Below are positions 45,683 to 55,895 of a stretch of 64,000 nt of DNA, piece after piece. Origin of the DNA: Bacteroidales bacterium. Lineage in GTDB: Bacteria; Bacteroidota; Bacteroidia; Bacteroidales; UBA932. A program made the position numbers and the translations under genes. The notes beneath the pieces are model-generated. The model did no database searches, was not told the DNA's origin, and saw nothing but the letters and a program-made list of their open reading frames with translations. Each line of letters opens with the position of its first letter. The stretch's first letter is position 1. Location: NCBI GenBank assembly GCA_022647615.1, contig JALCKZ010000001.1, forward strand, positions 2,158,178 through 2,222,177. The letters run 5' to 3'.

Positions 45683-47251
45683 TTAAGGCTTCACCCTCTT
45701 AATTTCCACCTGGCTGTCACACTTCACATCTCTAATGTTCTGACCTTCAGCCATAATAAGAGTGCGCAAAGAAGGCATATTATTGCAATGCAGAACATCC
45801 ATTTTCAAATTGCGGGATACATCAATGGTCTGTATTCTGTTGCTCCAGCAGCGCAAAAACTTGAGTTCATGATTGTGAGAAAGATCCAGCTCTTCCAAGT
45901 CATTATCATGACACCATAAGTCTTCAAGCCACTTATTTGCAGATAAATCCAAATGAGAAATATGATGATTGGCACACTGCAGACGTTTAATATTCTTAAA
46001 ATATTCAAGCCCTTTTAAAGATCTAATCTCGCCCCTATCAGGCTCATTATGATAAAAATCAAGTTCATCCACCATAAGCGCTTCATCACGTGAAATCTCT
46101 CCATCGCCATTAAAATCAAAGTTCTTAACCACATACTCTCTAAACAACGGGTCATCAAACTCCACATACTTTACATTCCAAGAAATGCCAGGAATATCTC
46201 CGGCAGGATTACTCTCACGTCTTGCCCATTGATAGTCTGTCGTTTGAGCTTGCTTATTCAAGGCCTCAATATCAGCGGCTTCATTCATCTGAGCCATACT
46301 CATTTTTAGCACATCAGACGTTGTACCCCTATCATTTTTTCCCACTCCGTTATTGACATTATCCAGCATCCACCTGCATCCACTAACATCTGTAACCGCC
46401 CCTGTATTAAGATTTTGATTAAGTCCAACAACACCTCCGCCAATGCTGCATCTCATTGAACCTACAACAGCAATACAAGAAGTAACTGAACTATGAACAT
46501 TATAAGCAGCAATACCTCCGGCAACCTCAGTACCTCCTGATGCACTGATTTCCTTAATTTTACAAGAGCACACAGAAGTAACAGAACCAAAATTAGACCA
46601 CCCAGCCATACCGCCCGCATAATCTCCATGAACAAGTTCACCGTCAAAATAACATCCATACATAAAACCGTTATACAGCTGTCCCACAACACCTCCTGCA
46701 ATTCCTCCTTCAGAAAATACTTTAGCTCCAACAACAGAACACCACTCAAAAGTTCCTCTGCTAAATGCCGCCAATCCGCCGGCATAACCGCCAACACAGT
46801 GAACATCAACGTTCTTCACATTAAGATGTAACACCTTAGCCCTCAATCCAACATATCCAAACAATCCAGCAACCGGATTAGGTTTCACAGTATTAAGCTT
46901 AAGATTAGAAATAGTATGAGACTGCCCATTGAATATCCCGACAAAAATATGACTTGGCTCCACACTATTATCCCCAATAGGACTCCACTCCATATGCTCA
47001 CAAACCTCAGCCAAATCCAAATCACTCTCCAGCAAAACCATCTTACCCTCAAACTGCGTCTGCTCAACCCCCTCCGGCAAATCATGGCCATTCACAATAT
47101 CCGCAAAACCAATCAAATCAAAAACAGTAAAAATCTTATACTCTTTAGTAGAAGCAGGAGCCTTAACAAACCAGTCAAACCGGTTCAAAAAATTCTCAGA
47201 AGAGCACCAGCCATTGCCGGCACACCCCTCATTCATTGGATTTTGTCCCAT
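45683..47251 (-). CDS. GLUG-repeat / EF-hand / leucine-rich-repeat protein without signal peptide
   Basis: 522 aa. Residues about 80-310 are a beta-solenoid with GLUG-like repeats (VAGLFGYVGLRAKVLHLNVK, GGYAGGLAAFSRGTFEWCSV, EVAGGIAAYNVHSSVTSCIA). A single EF-hand or dockerin-like loop FDFNGDGEISRDEA follows near 390-403. The last about 110 residues are short leucine-rich repeats of the Bacteroides type (LQCANHHISHLDLSANKWLE, LDLSHNHELKFLRCWSNRIQ). Relatives with this build are usually secreted, but no signal peptide is seen from ATG 47251. Convergent to the sheath gene, 23 bp apart. Could be a cytosolic protein loaded into a contractile particle (speculation). Confidence 0.75.
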   Translation of the reverse strand: MGQNPMNEGCAGNGWCSSENFLNRFDWFVKAPASTKEYKIFTVFDLIGFADIVNGHDLPEGVEQTQFEGKMVLLESDLDLAEVCEHMEWSPIGDNSVEPSHIFVGIFNGQSHTISNLKLNTVKPNPVAGLFGYVGLRAKVLHLNVKNVDVHCVGGYAGGLAAFSRGTFEWCSVVGAKVFSEGGIAGGVVGQLYNGFMYGCYFDGELVHGDYAGGMAGWSNFGSVTSVCSCKIKEISASGGTEVAGGIAAYNVHSSVTSCIAVVGSMRCSIGGGVVGLNQNLNTGAVTDVSGCRWMLDNVNNGVGKNDRGTTSDVLKMSMAQMNEAADIEALNKQAQTTDYQWARRESNPAGDIPGISWNVKYVEFDDPLFREYVVKNFDFNGDGEISRDEALMVDELDFYHNEPDRGEIRSLKGLEYFKNIKRLQCANHHISHLDLSANKWLEDLWCHDNDLEELDLSHNHELKFLRCWSNRIQTIDVSRNLKMDVLHCNNMPSLRTLIMAEGQNIRDVKCDSQVEIKRVKP

Positions 47252-47465
47252 AACTTAAGTTTTAAAAAATTAATAATAAAAGAACCCCAAAAAAGGAAAC
47301 AAAAGGAAACAATAAAGGAAATAAAAAGAACAAAAAGAGAACAAAAAAAGAACAAATAATAAAACGACAAGTGGCTTAGTAGTAAGTAAACAGTTAGCAC
47401 ACAATCACCTACATAGAAGCCAATGTGAAATTAACAAAATAATCCGACACTAGCAAACCTCCCAT

Positions 47466-48196
47466 TTATCCTCTTAGAGTCCCATCAATTCCTTTCTGCA
47501 AATCCTCCAGGAACCACAAACATTCCTTATTTGCAAACTCTGCTTCTTTTGCGAAACTATTAATCAACTCATCCATCATTTGAAACATTATTACACTTGG
47601 CTTAACGCTCGCATTATCTGGATTTGTAACGTAAGTTCTTATAGGATTGATAATTCCATCTGGCACCGGCACTTGGTTCTTATTAATGGATACTAGCATA
47701 TCCTGCCCCGTTTTGAGAGTATCATCACCCAAAGCATTAATTACCCACTTAAAATCAGCTATTAATACCTTATACAAATTATATGCATTATCAATTTCTC
47801 CACAAATAGCATTTGCCTTGGCGTATAATTACGCCCCTCCAATAATGCAGAGATTTGCGACTTAGTTGTGTAAAAATTGTTTTTAAGCTTCACGGAAAAA
47901 TTTTTAGCACCCGACACATCCCCAACCTTAATCATATTCCTCAGCACAATCATATCATTAGGATTAACACAAGCCATAAAATTCACAAAAGCCTTCCTCA
48001 ACTCATTAAGCCAAGCCATATCCTGTTGATACTTGAATGTATTGATTTGCAGCTCTTTATTCTTTCTGTTTTGTTTAAGAGAGATAATGATTGTAACAAG
48101 TGCCGCTAATGCCATCAGAGCTGTAGCTATTGCCCCTGTTGCAGATATAAGATTTGTGCTGTTCATAAGGATAAGTTTATACATCAAAGTTATCAT
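47466..48196 (-). pseudogene. Small membrane-anchored protein, frameshifted
   Basis: The first part (from 48196) has one transmembrane helix (LISATGAIATALMALAALVT, then IIISLKQ) and a helical region to LLEGRNYTP. In frame it then reads into a wrong tail. The natural continuation (KANAICGEIDNAYNLYKVLI to QKGIDGTLRG) lies in another frame and ends at 47466. The two frames cross near 47815-47830. Joined length is about 240 aa. Family not recognised. It sits on the edge between the sheath region and the AT-rich island. Confidence 0.65.
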
Positions 48197-48425
48197 AATT
48201 ATTTTTATCCCGACAGATCCGCTGTTAAAAGGATATTTTGGAATTTATAAGACAAAACTTAAGTTTTGCCAGCAAAATTATGAAGTGCCTATACACCTGG
48301 TTAGATTACAAAATTCCCGCATACTTTGTATGCAAGCAACCGCAGCAAAGTAGTAACTACGTAGTTAGGTAAAAGCCATGCATCCAAAAACTCTAATTAT
48401 ACTGACAGGATTAAAAGAAATAGTC

Positions 48426-48433
48426 TAAATTTG
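48426..48433 (+). promoter_or_regulatory. Putative -7 promoter box of the STAND NTPase gene
   Basis: TAAATTTG matches TAnnTTTG. It overlaps the TTG at 48431 that opens the longest frame, which argues for the ATG at 48473 as the true start. Confidence 0.5.
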
Positions 48434-48472
48434 AATTTACTTATTCAGTTAGTTAGAAATAATTCAACCGCA

Positions 48473-51400
48473 ATGAAATTCGATATGAAAGAAAAAAAAT
48501 CCATTTATATTTTTTCATGTAAAAAGTCAAAATATGATTCAGATGATAAGGACACAGACGCCTTATTGTGCCTTAGAAATCTATTGCATGGCACAAACTC
48601 AAAATTGGATGAAAGGTCTGGTAAATACCCTAATATTGATGGATATTTTGAACTGACGGATGAGGGGGGCAGTATCAGCGAAAAATTAGCTTTTCAAATT
48701 AAAAGCTACCCAAAATCAGAAAGGGGACTTTCAAAATATCGTATCCCATCATATATACTTGGCTACGCTGAAAGGATGAAAGGAGAAGTAGTTATATTTA
48801 TCGCAGCAGATTATGAAGAAAAAAAAATATACTGGAAATATATAGACTCTGATTACATTCAGATGTGTGCGAATAATGGGTTACAAGAAAGTTATACCTA
48901 TGTTTTTAACAACTCTGAAATTGCCTGTAGGGAAAACATTAATCTAACGATTGAGATATGGAGAAAAATCTATCATAAAAAAATGTCTTCCATTATTGAT
49001 CGGAAGACAGAAGTAAGCAGAAAAATAAAGAATCTTCTCAGATCGTTTAACAATGTAAAAAATATTTTTTTTGGTCTTCCAAATTCTTACATAGATCGAA
49101 AAGAAGTCTTAGACCTATACAAATGGATAAGTGGTCCACTATGTGGGGAAAATAATATAGCATTACTCGTAGGCAATGCCGGGACAGGCAAGAGTGTAGT
49201 ACTTAAGCAACTAATAAATAAATTGTCTGAAAATAATATTTCTTATATGGCAATAAAAGCCGACATGCATAATATCACTAAAAGACAGAATGCTAATGAG
49301 TTAGAATGTTTATGCGAAGACTTCGGTTATATTTCTTCATATAATGATAAATCAGTTCTAATAATTGACCAAATAGATGCTTTGTCGCAAAATCTTTCTA
49401 ACGATAGAATGGAACTAAACAGTTACTTAGCCTTAATAAACAATTTCGCCACATCCAACCACATTAAGGACATTAGAGTTGTTATTTCATGCAGAAAGTT
49501 TGATTTAAAATATGATCCATCACTTAGCAATCTGATAAATAATAAGATTATAATGCTCCAACCCCTTACATGTAATGATGTAAAAGGTATTCTCGAAAAA
49601 CTTCAGAGAAATTTATCTGCAAAGTTATCTCCATCAACTATCGAATTGCTTAGAACGCCACAATACTTAGACATGTATTGCAGGCTTTACAATATCAATG
49701 GACTTACTAAAAATTATAATTCTTTTATAGACTTATATGACGAACTATGGAGAGATATTAAGAATGAAAATAAAAAAACTAATATAGAACCAGTATTGTT
49801 TGACATTGCAAAGAAAATGAGGGATGCACAAACTTTAAATATCAATTGGACAGTTACAGACAATAATGAAGAAGAGACTAAGATACTAGCAAGCAATGGA
49901 ATTATTTGTTATAACGAAAATAAAATACATTTCTTTCATCAAAGTTTTTATGATTATGTTTTAGCAAGAAAATATATTGTATCCAATCAATCATTTGTTA
50001 AAGATATAGTGAGGGAGCATCAGGGCCTATTCCTTAGAACTACAGTTAAACTGATGCTTGACTATTATAGAGAATATGATAATATTAAATATAACAGCGA
50101 GGTAAAAGCACTGCTCGCATCTGAGAAAGTACGTACCCATATTAAACTGTTAGTTTTAAATCTATTATGCACCTACACAGAAATAACACCTCTTGAAAAA
50201 AAATTACTATTATCGTTAAGGAAAAACGACAGTGACTTATACTATTATTTTGTAAAACAAGTGAATTCTTTAGAATGGTTTGATGAAATTAAGAGGGATA
50301 TTCAGAACGACGTAGAGGATTTAATGATTAATAGCCACAACTGCTCAGATATTTGGCAATTTTTATTCCATTATGTTGCTATCAAACCTAATGAAGTATA
50401 CCTAATGGTGGGCACTATAAGAGATTCCGTAACAAAAAATGAGACTGCAAAACGTGTATTATGGTTTACGAAAGATTACAGCTTAGCTGAAGTCCAAAAG
50501 TGGTATCACTTCTTTTATAGTAAATCAAAAAATTATGATCATGTTTATATTGAAAATGCTATAGCAAGTAATATCACTTTTGCATGTGATGAAACTGGAG
50601 AAATATTAAAACAGCTACTTTTAGAGCAAGGAAATCCAAGACAGCAGTATGAAAAGCACTATTTTATATTCGATATATGCGAACAACTATACAACAAGGA
50701 TGCACTAACTTTTTACCATACTTTAAAAGATGTTATAATTTGTGTGATACAAAAATCATCAGTTGCTATTGATAAAAACTCTCTCCGAATAGACAACATT
50801 TTTTATGGGATTCTTCACGATGCGAATAACAATCAAGTTATAAAATGGTTAATTAAAATTTTACAAAACAATATTAATAGCAATGCTGATTCCGTTCATC
50901 AGGAAGTCAAATTCTATTTAAGTTACCGTTCTGTTACTACTTACATCATCGCATTTCAAGTAATGGAAATTGAGCCAAGAGAGTTTATAAAAGAGATCTC
51001 TCAAATTTATTATAATAGCAAATTGATTGATCTACTGTTATCTCATCAAGCGACAAGCTATTATTTGAGATTATTATTGGGAAAAACATTTAAAGTGCTA
51101 AATGAAAATGAAAAAGAGTCATTTCGTGATTTTGTGTTAAATTTTAAGTCTGAAACAGATTACCTCACAAACGGCAAAGAGAAAAATGATAATCAGCAAC
51201 CTTATCCGTATTTACATTGTAGGCAAAGAGAGTTAATTTACACAATTCCAGAAGAGGAGTTAACTGGAGAGATAAAAAAAATACGAGGTGAACTAGACAG
51301 AAAATACCCCTTCTCTTGCACAAATGTAGAACCAATATATGATGTTTCTATGGCATCTATTTGTGGTGGAATTACAAGTCATGATAAATATAAATTGTTT

Positions 51401-52774
51401 TCAAAAAAGACTTGGCTAAACTCGTTTTTACAATTACAAGAAAATAGTCGTTCAAGTAAAGGACAACTAAGACATCTTGACTTAAGAATACATTCAAAAG
51501 AATTTGAACAGTGCGTTTCAGAAGAACCCGATAAATTCTTTCCATTCATAAAACAAATATCACAGAATACGAAGATTAACGTTTGCTATAGATTATCAGG
51601 TATATTAGGCCTATTAAAAGGCCACTGCAATCCGGTTGACGTTTTTCCATTATTTAAACAAATACTTGATGATAAGACATCATATTCAAACCAAATTTTT
51701 AACATAATTGGGTTACTCGTAAAAAATGAAAGTTGGTTTATTGATGATATTATTATTTTTCTCAAAAAAGTTATTACCTCAACATTTAAAGAATCAAAAT
51801 ATAGCACTGACATAGAAAATCATGAAATAGATGGCACTAGCGATTTATTAATGAGTGGAGTTAATTCAGAGCAAGGAAATGCAATCGAAGCACTCATTAA
51901 AATATGCGGGATAAAAAAAAGACAGGCAACCATATATAAATATCTTACAGAGTTATACCCCTCTTTATGTCCAGAATTACAACTAGTAGTTATTTACAAT
52001 ATTTATTATAAGGAGTATTATAATGATTTCTTATTCCCTTCACTCTTAACAATATATACAAGCGAACCAATATCAGAGTTTTTATTAATCCGCCCAGAAA
52101 TAATCAATAAGTATTTGCATGACGAACCTAAAATCATATTGCCATACTTAAGATCAATACTACACCATAAACGCGCACAAAGATTGCTATCAAATATATT
52201 ATTTTGGGGATGCGGATATGAAAAATCAAAAGAAGAATCAAAAGTACTATTAGATACACTTTTGCTTGACAATAACTTAAGTGCTATATCTGTACTAATT
52301 CAAATGTCAATGGAGAACATATTTGATGCCACATATCACTCATTATCAAAGCTATTATTAATAAAATATAGAAATGATGAAAGAGATGAGATTTTAACAA
52401 CTTACATGAGACATTGCAGTTCTCTCCCAGTAGATGAGTTTCCCTTATTCAACACGTGGTTGTTTTTGTCAATAAAACGTTTCAAGAGAGATAATATGTA
52501 TGGTGTCCTTGATTACATTAAAAAAAGTTCTAATACTTATCCATCAGAATGTTATAAAAGCATAAAGGCAATCATCTCTTCAACAAATGTAAGCACAGGA
52601 TATTACGATAAAAACATATTAGAGGTACTATTAAGTATTTACAAATGTTTGAAAGAGGAAGATGACGTTACATCAATGGAGGAAATAATGGACACATTTG
52701 ATGAATTAATGTTACATGGAAATGTATATGAGATTAATGACGCAATGACAATGACAGAATTTAACACATATTGA
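48473..52774 (+). CDS. DUF4365-STAND NTPase, putative anti-phage effector (Avs-like)
   Basis: 1433 aa from ATG 48473. N-terminal DUF4365-like domain (about 20-170) with the nuclease-type pattern KYPNIDGYFEL ... LAFQIKSYPKSE, a likely PD-(D/E)XK core. The STAND ATPase follows: Walker A VGNAGTGKSVVL (about 233-244), Walker B VLIIDQIDAL (295-304), then ISCRKFDLKY and a winged-helix-like part with FFHQSFYDYVLARKY. From about 520 to the end the chain is helical repeats suited to sensing. This is the effector-ATPase-sensor order of Avs proteins. Base composition is AT-rich and the gene lacks the TCNCGACAG motif, both signs of transfer. Confidence 0.78.
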   Translation: MKFDMKEKKSIYIFSCKKSKYDSDDKDTDALLCLRNLLHGTNSKLDERSGKYPNIDGYFELTDEGGSISEKLAFQIKSYPKSERGLSKYRIPSYILGYAERMKGEVVIFIAADYEEKKIYWKYIDSDYIQMCANNGLQESYTYVFNNSEIACRENINLTIEIWRKIYHKKMSSIIDRKTEVSRKIKNLLRSFNNVKNIFFGLPNSYIDRKEVLDLYKWISGPLCGENNIALLVGNAGTGKSVVLKQLINKLSENNISYMAIKADMHNITKRQNANELECLCEDFGYISSYNDKSVLIIDQIDALSQNLSNDRMELNSYLALINNFATSNHIKDIRVVISCRKFDLKYDPSLSNLINNKIIMLQPLTCNDVKGILEKLQRNLSAKLSPSTIELLRTPQYLDMYCRLYNINGLTKNYNSFIDLYDELWRDIKNENKKTNIEPVLFDIAKKMRDAQTLNINWTVTDNNEEETKILASNGIICYNENKIHFFHQSFYDYVLARKYIVSNQSFVKDIVREHQGLFLRTTVKLMLDYYREYDNIKYNSEVKALLASEKVRTHIKLLVLNLLCTYTEITPLEKKLLLSLRKNDSDLYYYFVKQVNSLEWFDEIKRDIQNDVEDLMINSHNCSDIWQFLFHYVAIKPNEVYLMVGTIRDSVTKNETAKRVLWFTKDYSLAEVQKWYHFFYSKSKNYDHVYIENAIASNITFACDETGEILKQLLLEQGNPRQQYEKHYFIFDICEQLYNKDALTFYHTLKDVIICVIQKSSVAIDKNSLRIDNIFYGILHDANNNQVIKWLIKILQNNINSNADSVHQEVKFYLSYRSVTTYIIAFQVMEIEPREFIKEISQIYYNSKLIDLLLSHQATSYYLRLLLGKTFKVLNENEKESFRDFVLNFKSETDYLTNGKEKNDNQQPYPYLHCRQRELIYTIPEEELTGEIKKIRGELDRKYPFSCTNVEPIYDVSMASICGGITSHDKYKLFSKKTWLNSFLQLQENSRSSKGQLRHLDLRIHSKEFEQCVSEEPDKFFPFIKQISQNTKINVCYRLSGILGLLKGHCNPVDVFPLFKQILDDKTSYSNQIFNIIGLLVKNESWFIDDIIIFLKKVITSTFKESKYSTDIENHEIDGTSDLLMSGVNSEQGNAIEALIKICGIKKRQATIYKYLTELYPSLCPELQLVVIYNIYYKEYYNDFLFPSLLTIYTSEPISEFLLIRPEIINKYLHDEPKIILPYLRSILHHKRAQRLLSNILFWGCGYEKSKEESKVLLDTLLLDNNLSAISVLIQMSMENIFDATYHSLSKLLLIKYRNDERDEILTTYMRHCSSLPVDEFPLFNTWLFLSIKRFKRDNMYGVLDYIKKSSNTYPSECYKSIKAIISSTNVSTGYYDKNILEVLLSIYKCLKEEDDVTSMEEIMDTFDELMLHGNVYEINDAMTMTEFNTY

Positions 52775-53068
52775 TATGTGGTTAATCTTAACAGATTTAA
52801 GAAAAAAAATATTTTAGAATAATCCGATTAGGGTTTATCAATATTTAGCAATTGTTTCTTTTTTTTCCCCCCCCCCAAAAAAAAAACTATTCCATTTGTT
52901 ACGCCTAAGCCAGTTTCAATCGGCTAGAGACAAGTAGAGCCGATTCCAAGCAACATAACAACAAAATTCATCTTGTATTAACAAATTAAGTACAGTTTTT
53001 TAGGCAAAGTATTAAACTATAATTTAAATTCTTAGACGGAAGTATTATATCAAAACAAAATAAACATA
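52775..53068. other. Convergent intergenic stretch with homopolymer block and hairpin
   Basis: No gene seen. A run of about T8-C10-A10 lies near 52859-52886. A hairpin AATCGGCT (52918-52925) / AGCCGATT (52938-52945) with a 12-nt loop follows and may end transcription from one or both sides; it lacks a T run. Confidence 0.6.
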
Positions 53069-55870
53069 CTATTCTGATATCAAATTCTGTTGTCTAATAA
53101 CATCTATGAGTTTAGAAATATCATCTTTCGTCTTATCAAAGCAAAAGACATCCATCATATATTTTTGAATCTCAGATATTGTGCTTTCTTTTATCTTACT
53201 ATGATTTTTTACAATATCGTATAAATCGACATGGAATTGATTTAATTTTGACTGAACTTCTTTAACGCAAGTTATCTTATCTTCGAGACGGGTAAAATGT
53301 TTATTGATAACAGTAAGTACTTTATAATCATTAGCTTTATAAAGCTTCCATAAAGTTATCAAATTATCATACTTTTTACCTTTGTTTACAGAACTCACGA
53401 GTTTAATAAAATCATCCTGCGAACCTAACACATTGGGGATCTTAAAAATTTGCCGACAGAACGACTGACAAGACAACTCTACACCATTATTAGCGGTGCT
53501 ATTATCAATGATAAAATTATCAAGATAAAAAGATGGATCATTTTCAATAAATTCTCTAAATACATCACAAGCTCCTGGCATTATTGTAACTTTTCGCGTA
53601 TCATTTGTTAATTCGATATTTTCAATACAGCTTTCAAAAACAAAATAATGGACTACGCTCATTGTCTTGTTTTGAGCAAGATACCTCTTTAACATCTCAA
53701 AATTTATAGATTGCAATTCTTCCTTTGAAAAGATACAGGCATAATCATTGTCTTCATGAGTTATTGTACTTCTCAGCATAAAGCCTACGAATCTATATGG
53801 AAAGTAATATTTATTTCCAGAAACAGCAATTGACAATAGTTGTTTGTATACTTCATATTTTAAATTAAAGTCAAAATAATTTTTGTATGAACGCTTGTTA
53901 GTGATTGAAAAAGAATAATGGGTTAAATCCCTATCAGGTGTTTTAAGTATAGAAGAATAGTAAAAAGTTAAAATAAGGAAATAAAGTACCTTACTTTCAT
54001 CTGAATCGAAATGTGCATACCCATCCGAATTAATAGGATTAGAAGTGATGTACTCAATGACATAATTTGACTTCCCCGAATTTAGCCATTCATAAAGCTT
54101 ATCATAAAATAATTTATCATTTAATTTAGATAATGCAATAAATTCTTTCTGTTCAATGCCTTTGTATATAGCAGTATAAAAATATGAGTCAAATGCGGAG
54201 ACAGAAGAAATAGATAAATAGCTATCTAAAAAATTCGTGTAACCAACCTTTGGGAAAAGACGCCTCAAAATTTTTATTGATTGTGGACACACTACATCTG
54301 CAATCTCAGGCTTATCTTTTTTACCGGAATCTTCATTATTTTCTTCATACTTTTGTTTCAAAGTAAAATACGAATTCGCTTCAAAAGGATTATAGGAATC
54401 ATTTGTGATGTATTCTTTATGAAACAATTTCACAAATTCATCATAAAACCTAAACTTGATAAGTGATAATAAAATAAAATCCTGCAACTTAACTTCACTC
54501 TTGAACGGCATATAGTCATTAATAAATTGGTTATAAAACCTTTTCATGTCACGAATATTATACAACACGCTTTCAAATAAATAAATGCTATTATCAAAGA
54601 ATTTCAGAAGATTAGTACGAATGCTTAGTGAATCTTCTGAGGTATCAATAGCATTCAAGATATAACCATACAAAAGATTCAGATACTTTGTGTACGGCCT
54701 GACAGGAATCTTATATTCCATATTAAAAAACTTATCGATAAAATATTCATTTTTTGCATACGCTTTGCCGATTGTCTTATTAACGTATCCATCATCAAAC
54801 GCAGTAACAAATACAGTATTTTTAAAAGAGGCGTTTCTATCAATCAGCTTAAGCACCGCAATAATTTCATTTTCAGTAAGTCTGTCAAAATCATCAATAA
54901 ACACAAAAACTATCCTTTTAGTTCGTTCTATAGATATATTAATAAAATCCTTCAATTTTTTAGTATCCATTAAACGCATATGCATTTCAACAGTTCCCAT
55001 CAGACTAAACCTAGAAGAAATACGTAAAGAACGAATATATCTAGATATTAGAGGATTAACGTCATTATTATAATCGCTTAATTTCAAACAGAATTCATTG
55101 AAAAAATCTTCTTGGATACACTCACAATCTTTTGATTGTCTCGGATTAAAGTCAATAATAATACTACGATTCGAGTAACATTTTTTTATAACATCTTTCA
55201 TCACATTCATAAAAGATGTCTTGCCATAACCCCATGGAGATATCACTCCGATACTAAAGGATTTTTTAAAGCCTGATGTAAATACTTTATTTATAATAAA
55301 TTCCGCATGTTCTTTAAAATCTAATTTATCTTGCTCAGTATCTTTGATTGGGTCGTCAGGCAATAAATGCACTCTATCCGTCATATAAACATCTTTTGAA
55401 ATGATTTTTGCCTTATAAAAAATGTACCGGTTATAAATCATTTCTATCAACATTGCTACTATAACAAAACACCAAATATCTAAATAAGCCATTCCAAATA
55501 TTTTATCGTACACAAGACTTACATCACTCCTATAAAACACATGGATGACTAGCACAGTAAAAATCGCAAATATTGTTGCATTACCGACATATAGTTTCTT
55601 CCAAGATTTATGCATCCACCTGATAATATACAAGATAAAAACAACAGTAATTAATATTCCAGTTAATTTGCTTTTGAGAATATCAATTGGTTCGACATAC
55701 TTATGAATAAATTCAATAACAAAAACTTTATTAGAAATAATTATGCATGCAACAGCACAACATAAATAACATAAAAAAGCGTTTCTTCCAGTTAGCCAAA
55801 TTAATACCCTTAGAATGGATGACTTAAAGCTATAATGCTTAATAGTAATACTGCATTTTTTAACATTCAT
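53069..55870 (-). CDS. Membrane KAP-family P-loop NTPase
   Basis: 933 aa. About four N-terminal membrane helices (31-47, 70-86, 98-113, 130-147). KAP NTPase: Walker A GVISPWGYGKTSF (208-220) and Walker B VFVFIDDFDRL (321-331), with the characteristic FNPRQSKD after the first strand and KNTVFVTAFDDGYVNK. The long C-terminal part (about 450-930) is helical and unrecognised. KAP proteins are membrane-associated ATPases found in defence and conflict loci. Last gene of an operon; 25 bp after the HEPN gene. AT-rich composition suggests acquisition. Confidence 0.88.
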   Translation of the reverse strand: MNVKKCSITIKHYSFKSSILRVLIWLTGRNAFLCYLCCAVACIIISNKVFVIEFIHKYVEPIDILKSKLTGILITVVFILYIIRWMHKSWKKLYVGNATIFAIFTVLVIHVFYRSDVSLVYDKIFGMAYLDIWCFVIVAMLIEMIYNRYIFYKAKIISKDVYMTDRVHLLPDDPIKDTEQDKLDFKEHAEFIINKVFTSGFKKSFSIGVISPWGYGKTSFMNVMKDVIKKCYSNRSIIIDFNPRQSKDCECIQEDFFNEFCLKLSDYNNDVNPLISRYIRSLRISSRFSLMGTVEMHMRLMDTKKLKDFINISIERTKRIVFVFIDDFDRLTENEIIAVLKLIDRNASFKNTVFVTAFDDGYVNKTIGKAYAKNEYFIDKFFNMEYKIPVRPYTKYLNLLYGYILNAIDTSEDSLSIRTNLLKFFDNSIYLFESVLYNIRDMKRFYNQFINDYMPFKSEVKLQDFILLSLIKFRFYDEFVKLFHKEYITNDSYNPFEANSYFTLKQKYEENNEDSGKKDKPEIADVVCPQSIKILRRLFPKVGYTNFLDSYLSISSVSAFDSYFYTAIYKGIEQKEFIALSKLNDKLFYDKLYEWLNSGKSNYVIEYITSNPINSDGYAHFDSDESKVLYFLILTFYYSSILKTPDRDLTHYSFSITNKRSYKNYFDFNLKYEVYKQLLSIAVSGNKYYFPYRFVGFMLRSTITHEDNDYACIFSKEELQSINFEMLKRYLAQNKTMSVVHYFVFESCIENIELTNDTRKVTIMPGACDVFREFIENDPSFYLDNFIIDNSTANNGVELSCQSFCRQIFKIPNVLGSQDDFIKLVSSVNKGKKYDNLITLWKLYKANDYKVLTVINKHFTRLEDKITCVKEVQSKLNQFHVDLYDIVKNHSKIKESTISEIQKYMMDVFCFDKTKDDISKLIDVIRQQNLISE

Positions 55871-55895
55871 GGATTAATCTTTAATTTGGGGCCTA

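Noticed and set aside
48431-48472. TTG start for the STAND gene
   Set aside because: The TTG overlaps a TAAATTTG promoter box; the ATG at 48473 is more likely.
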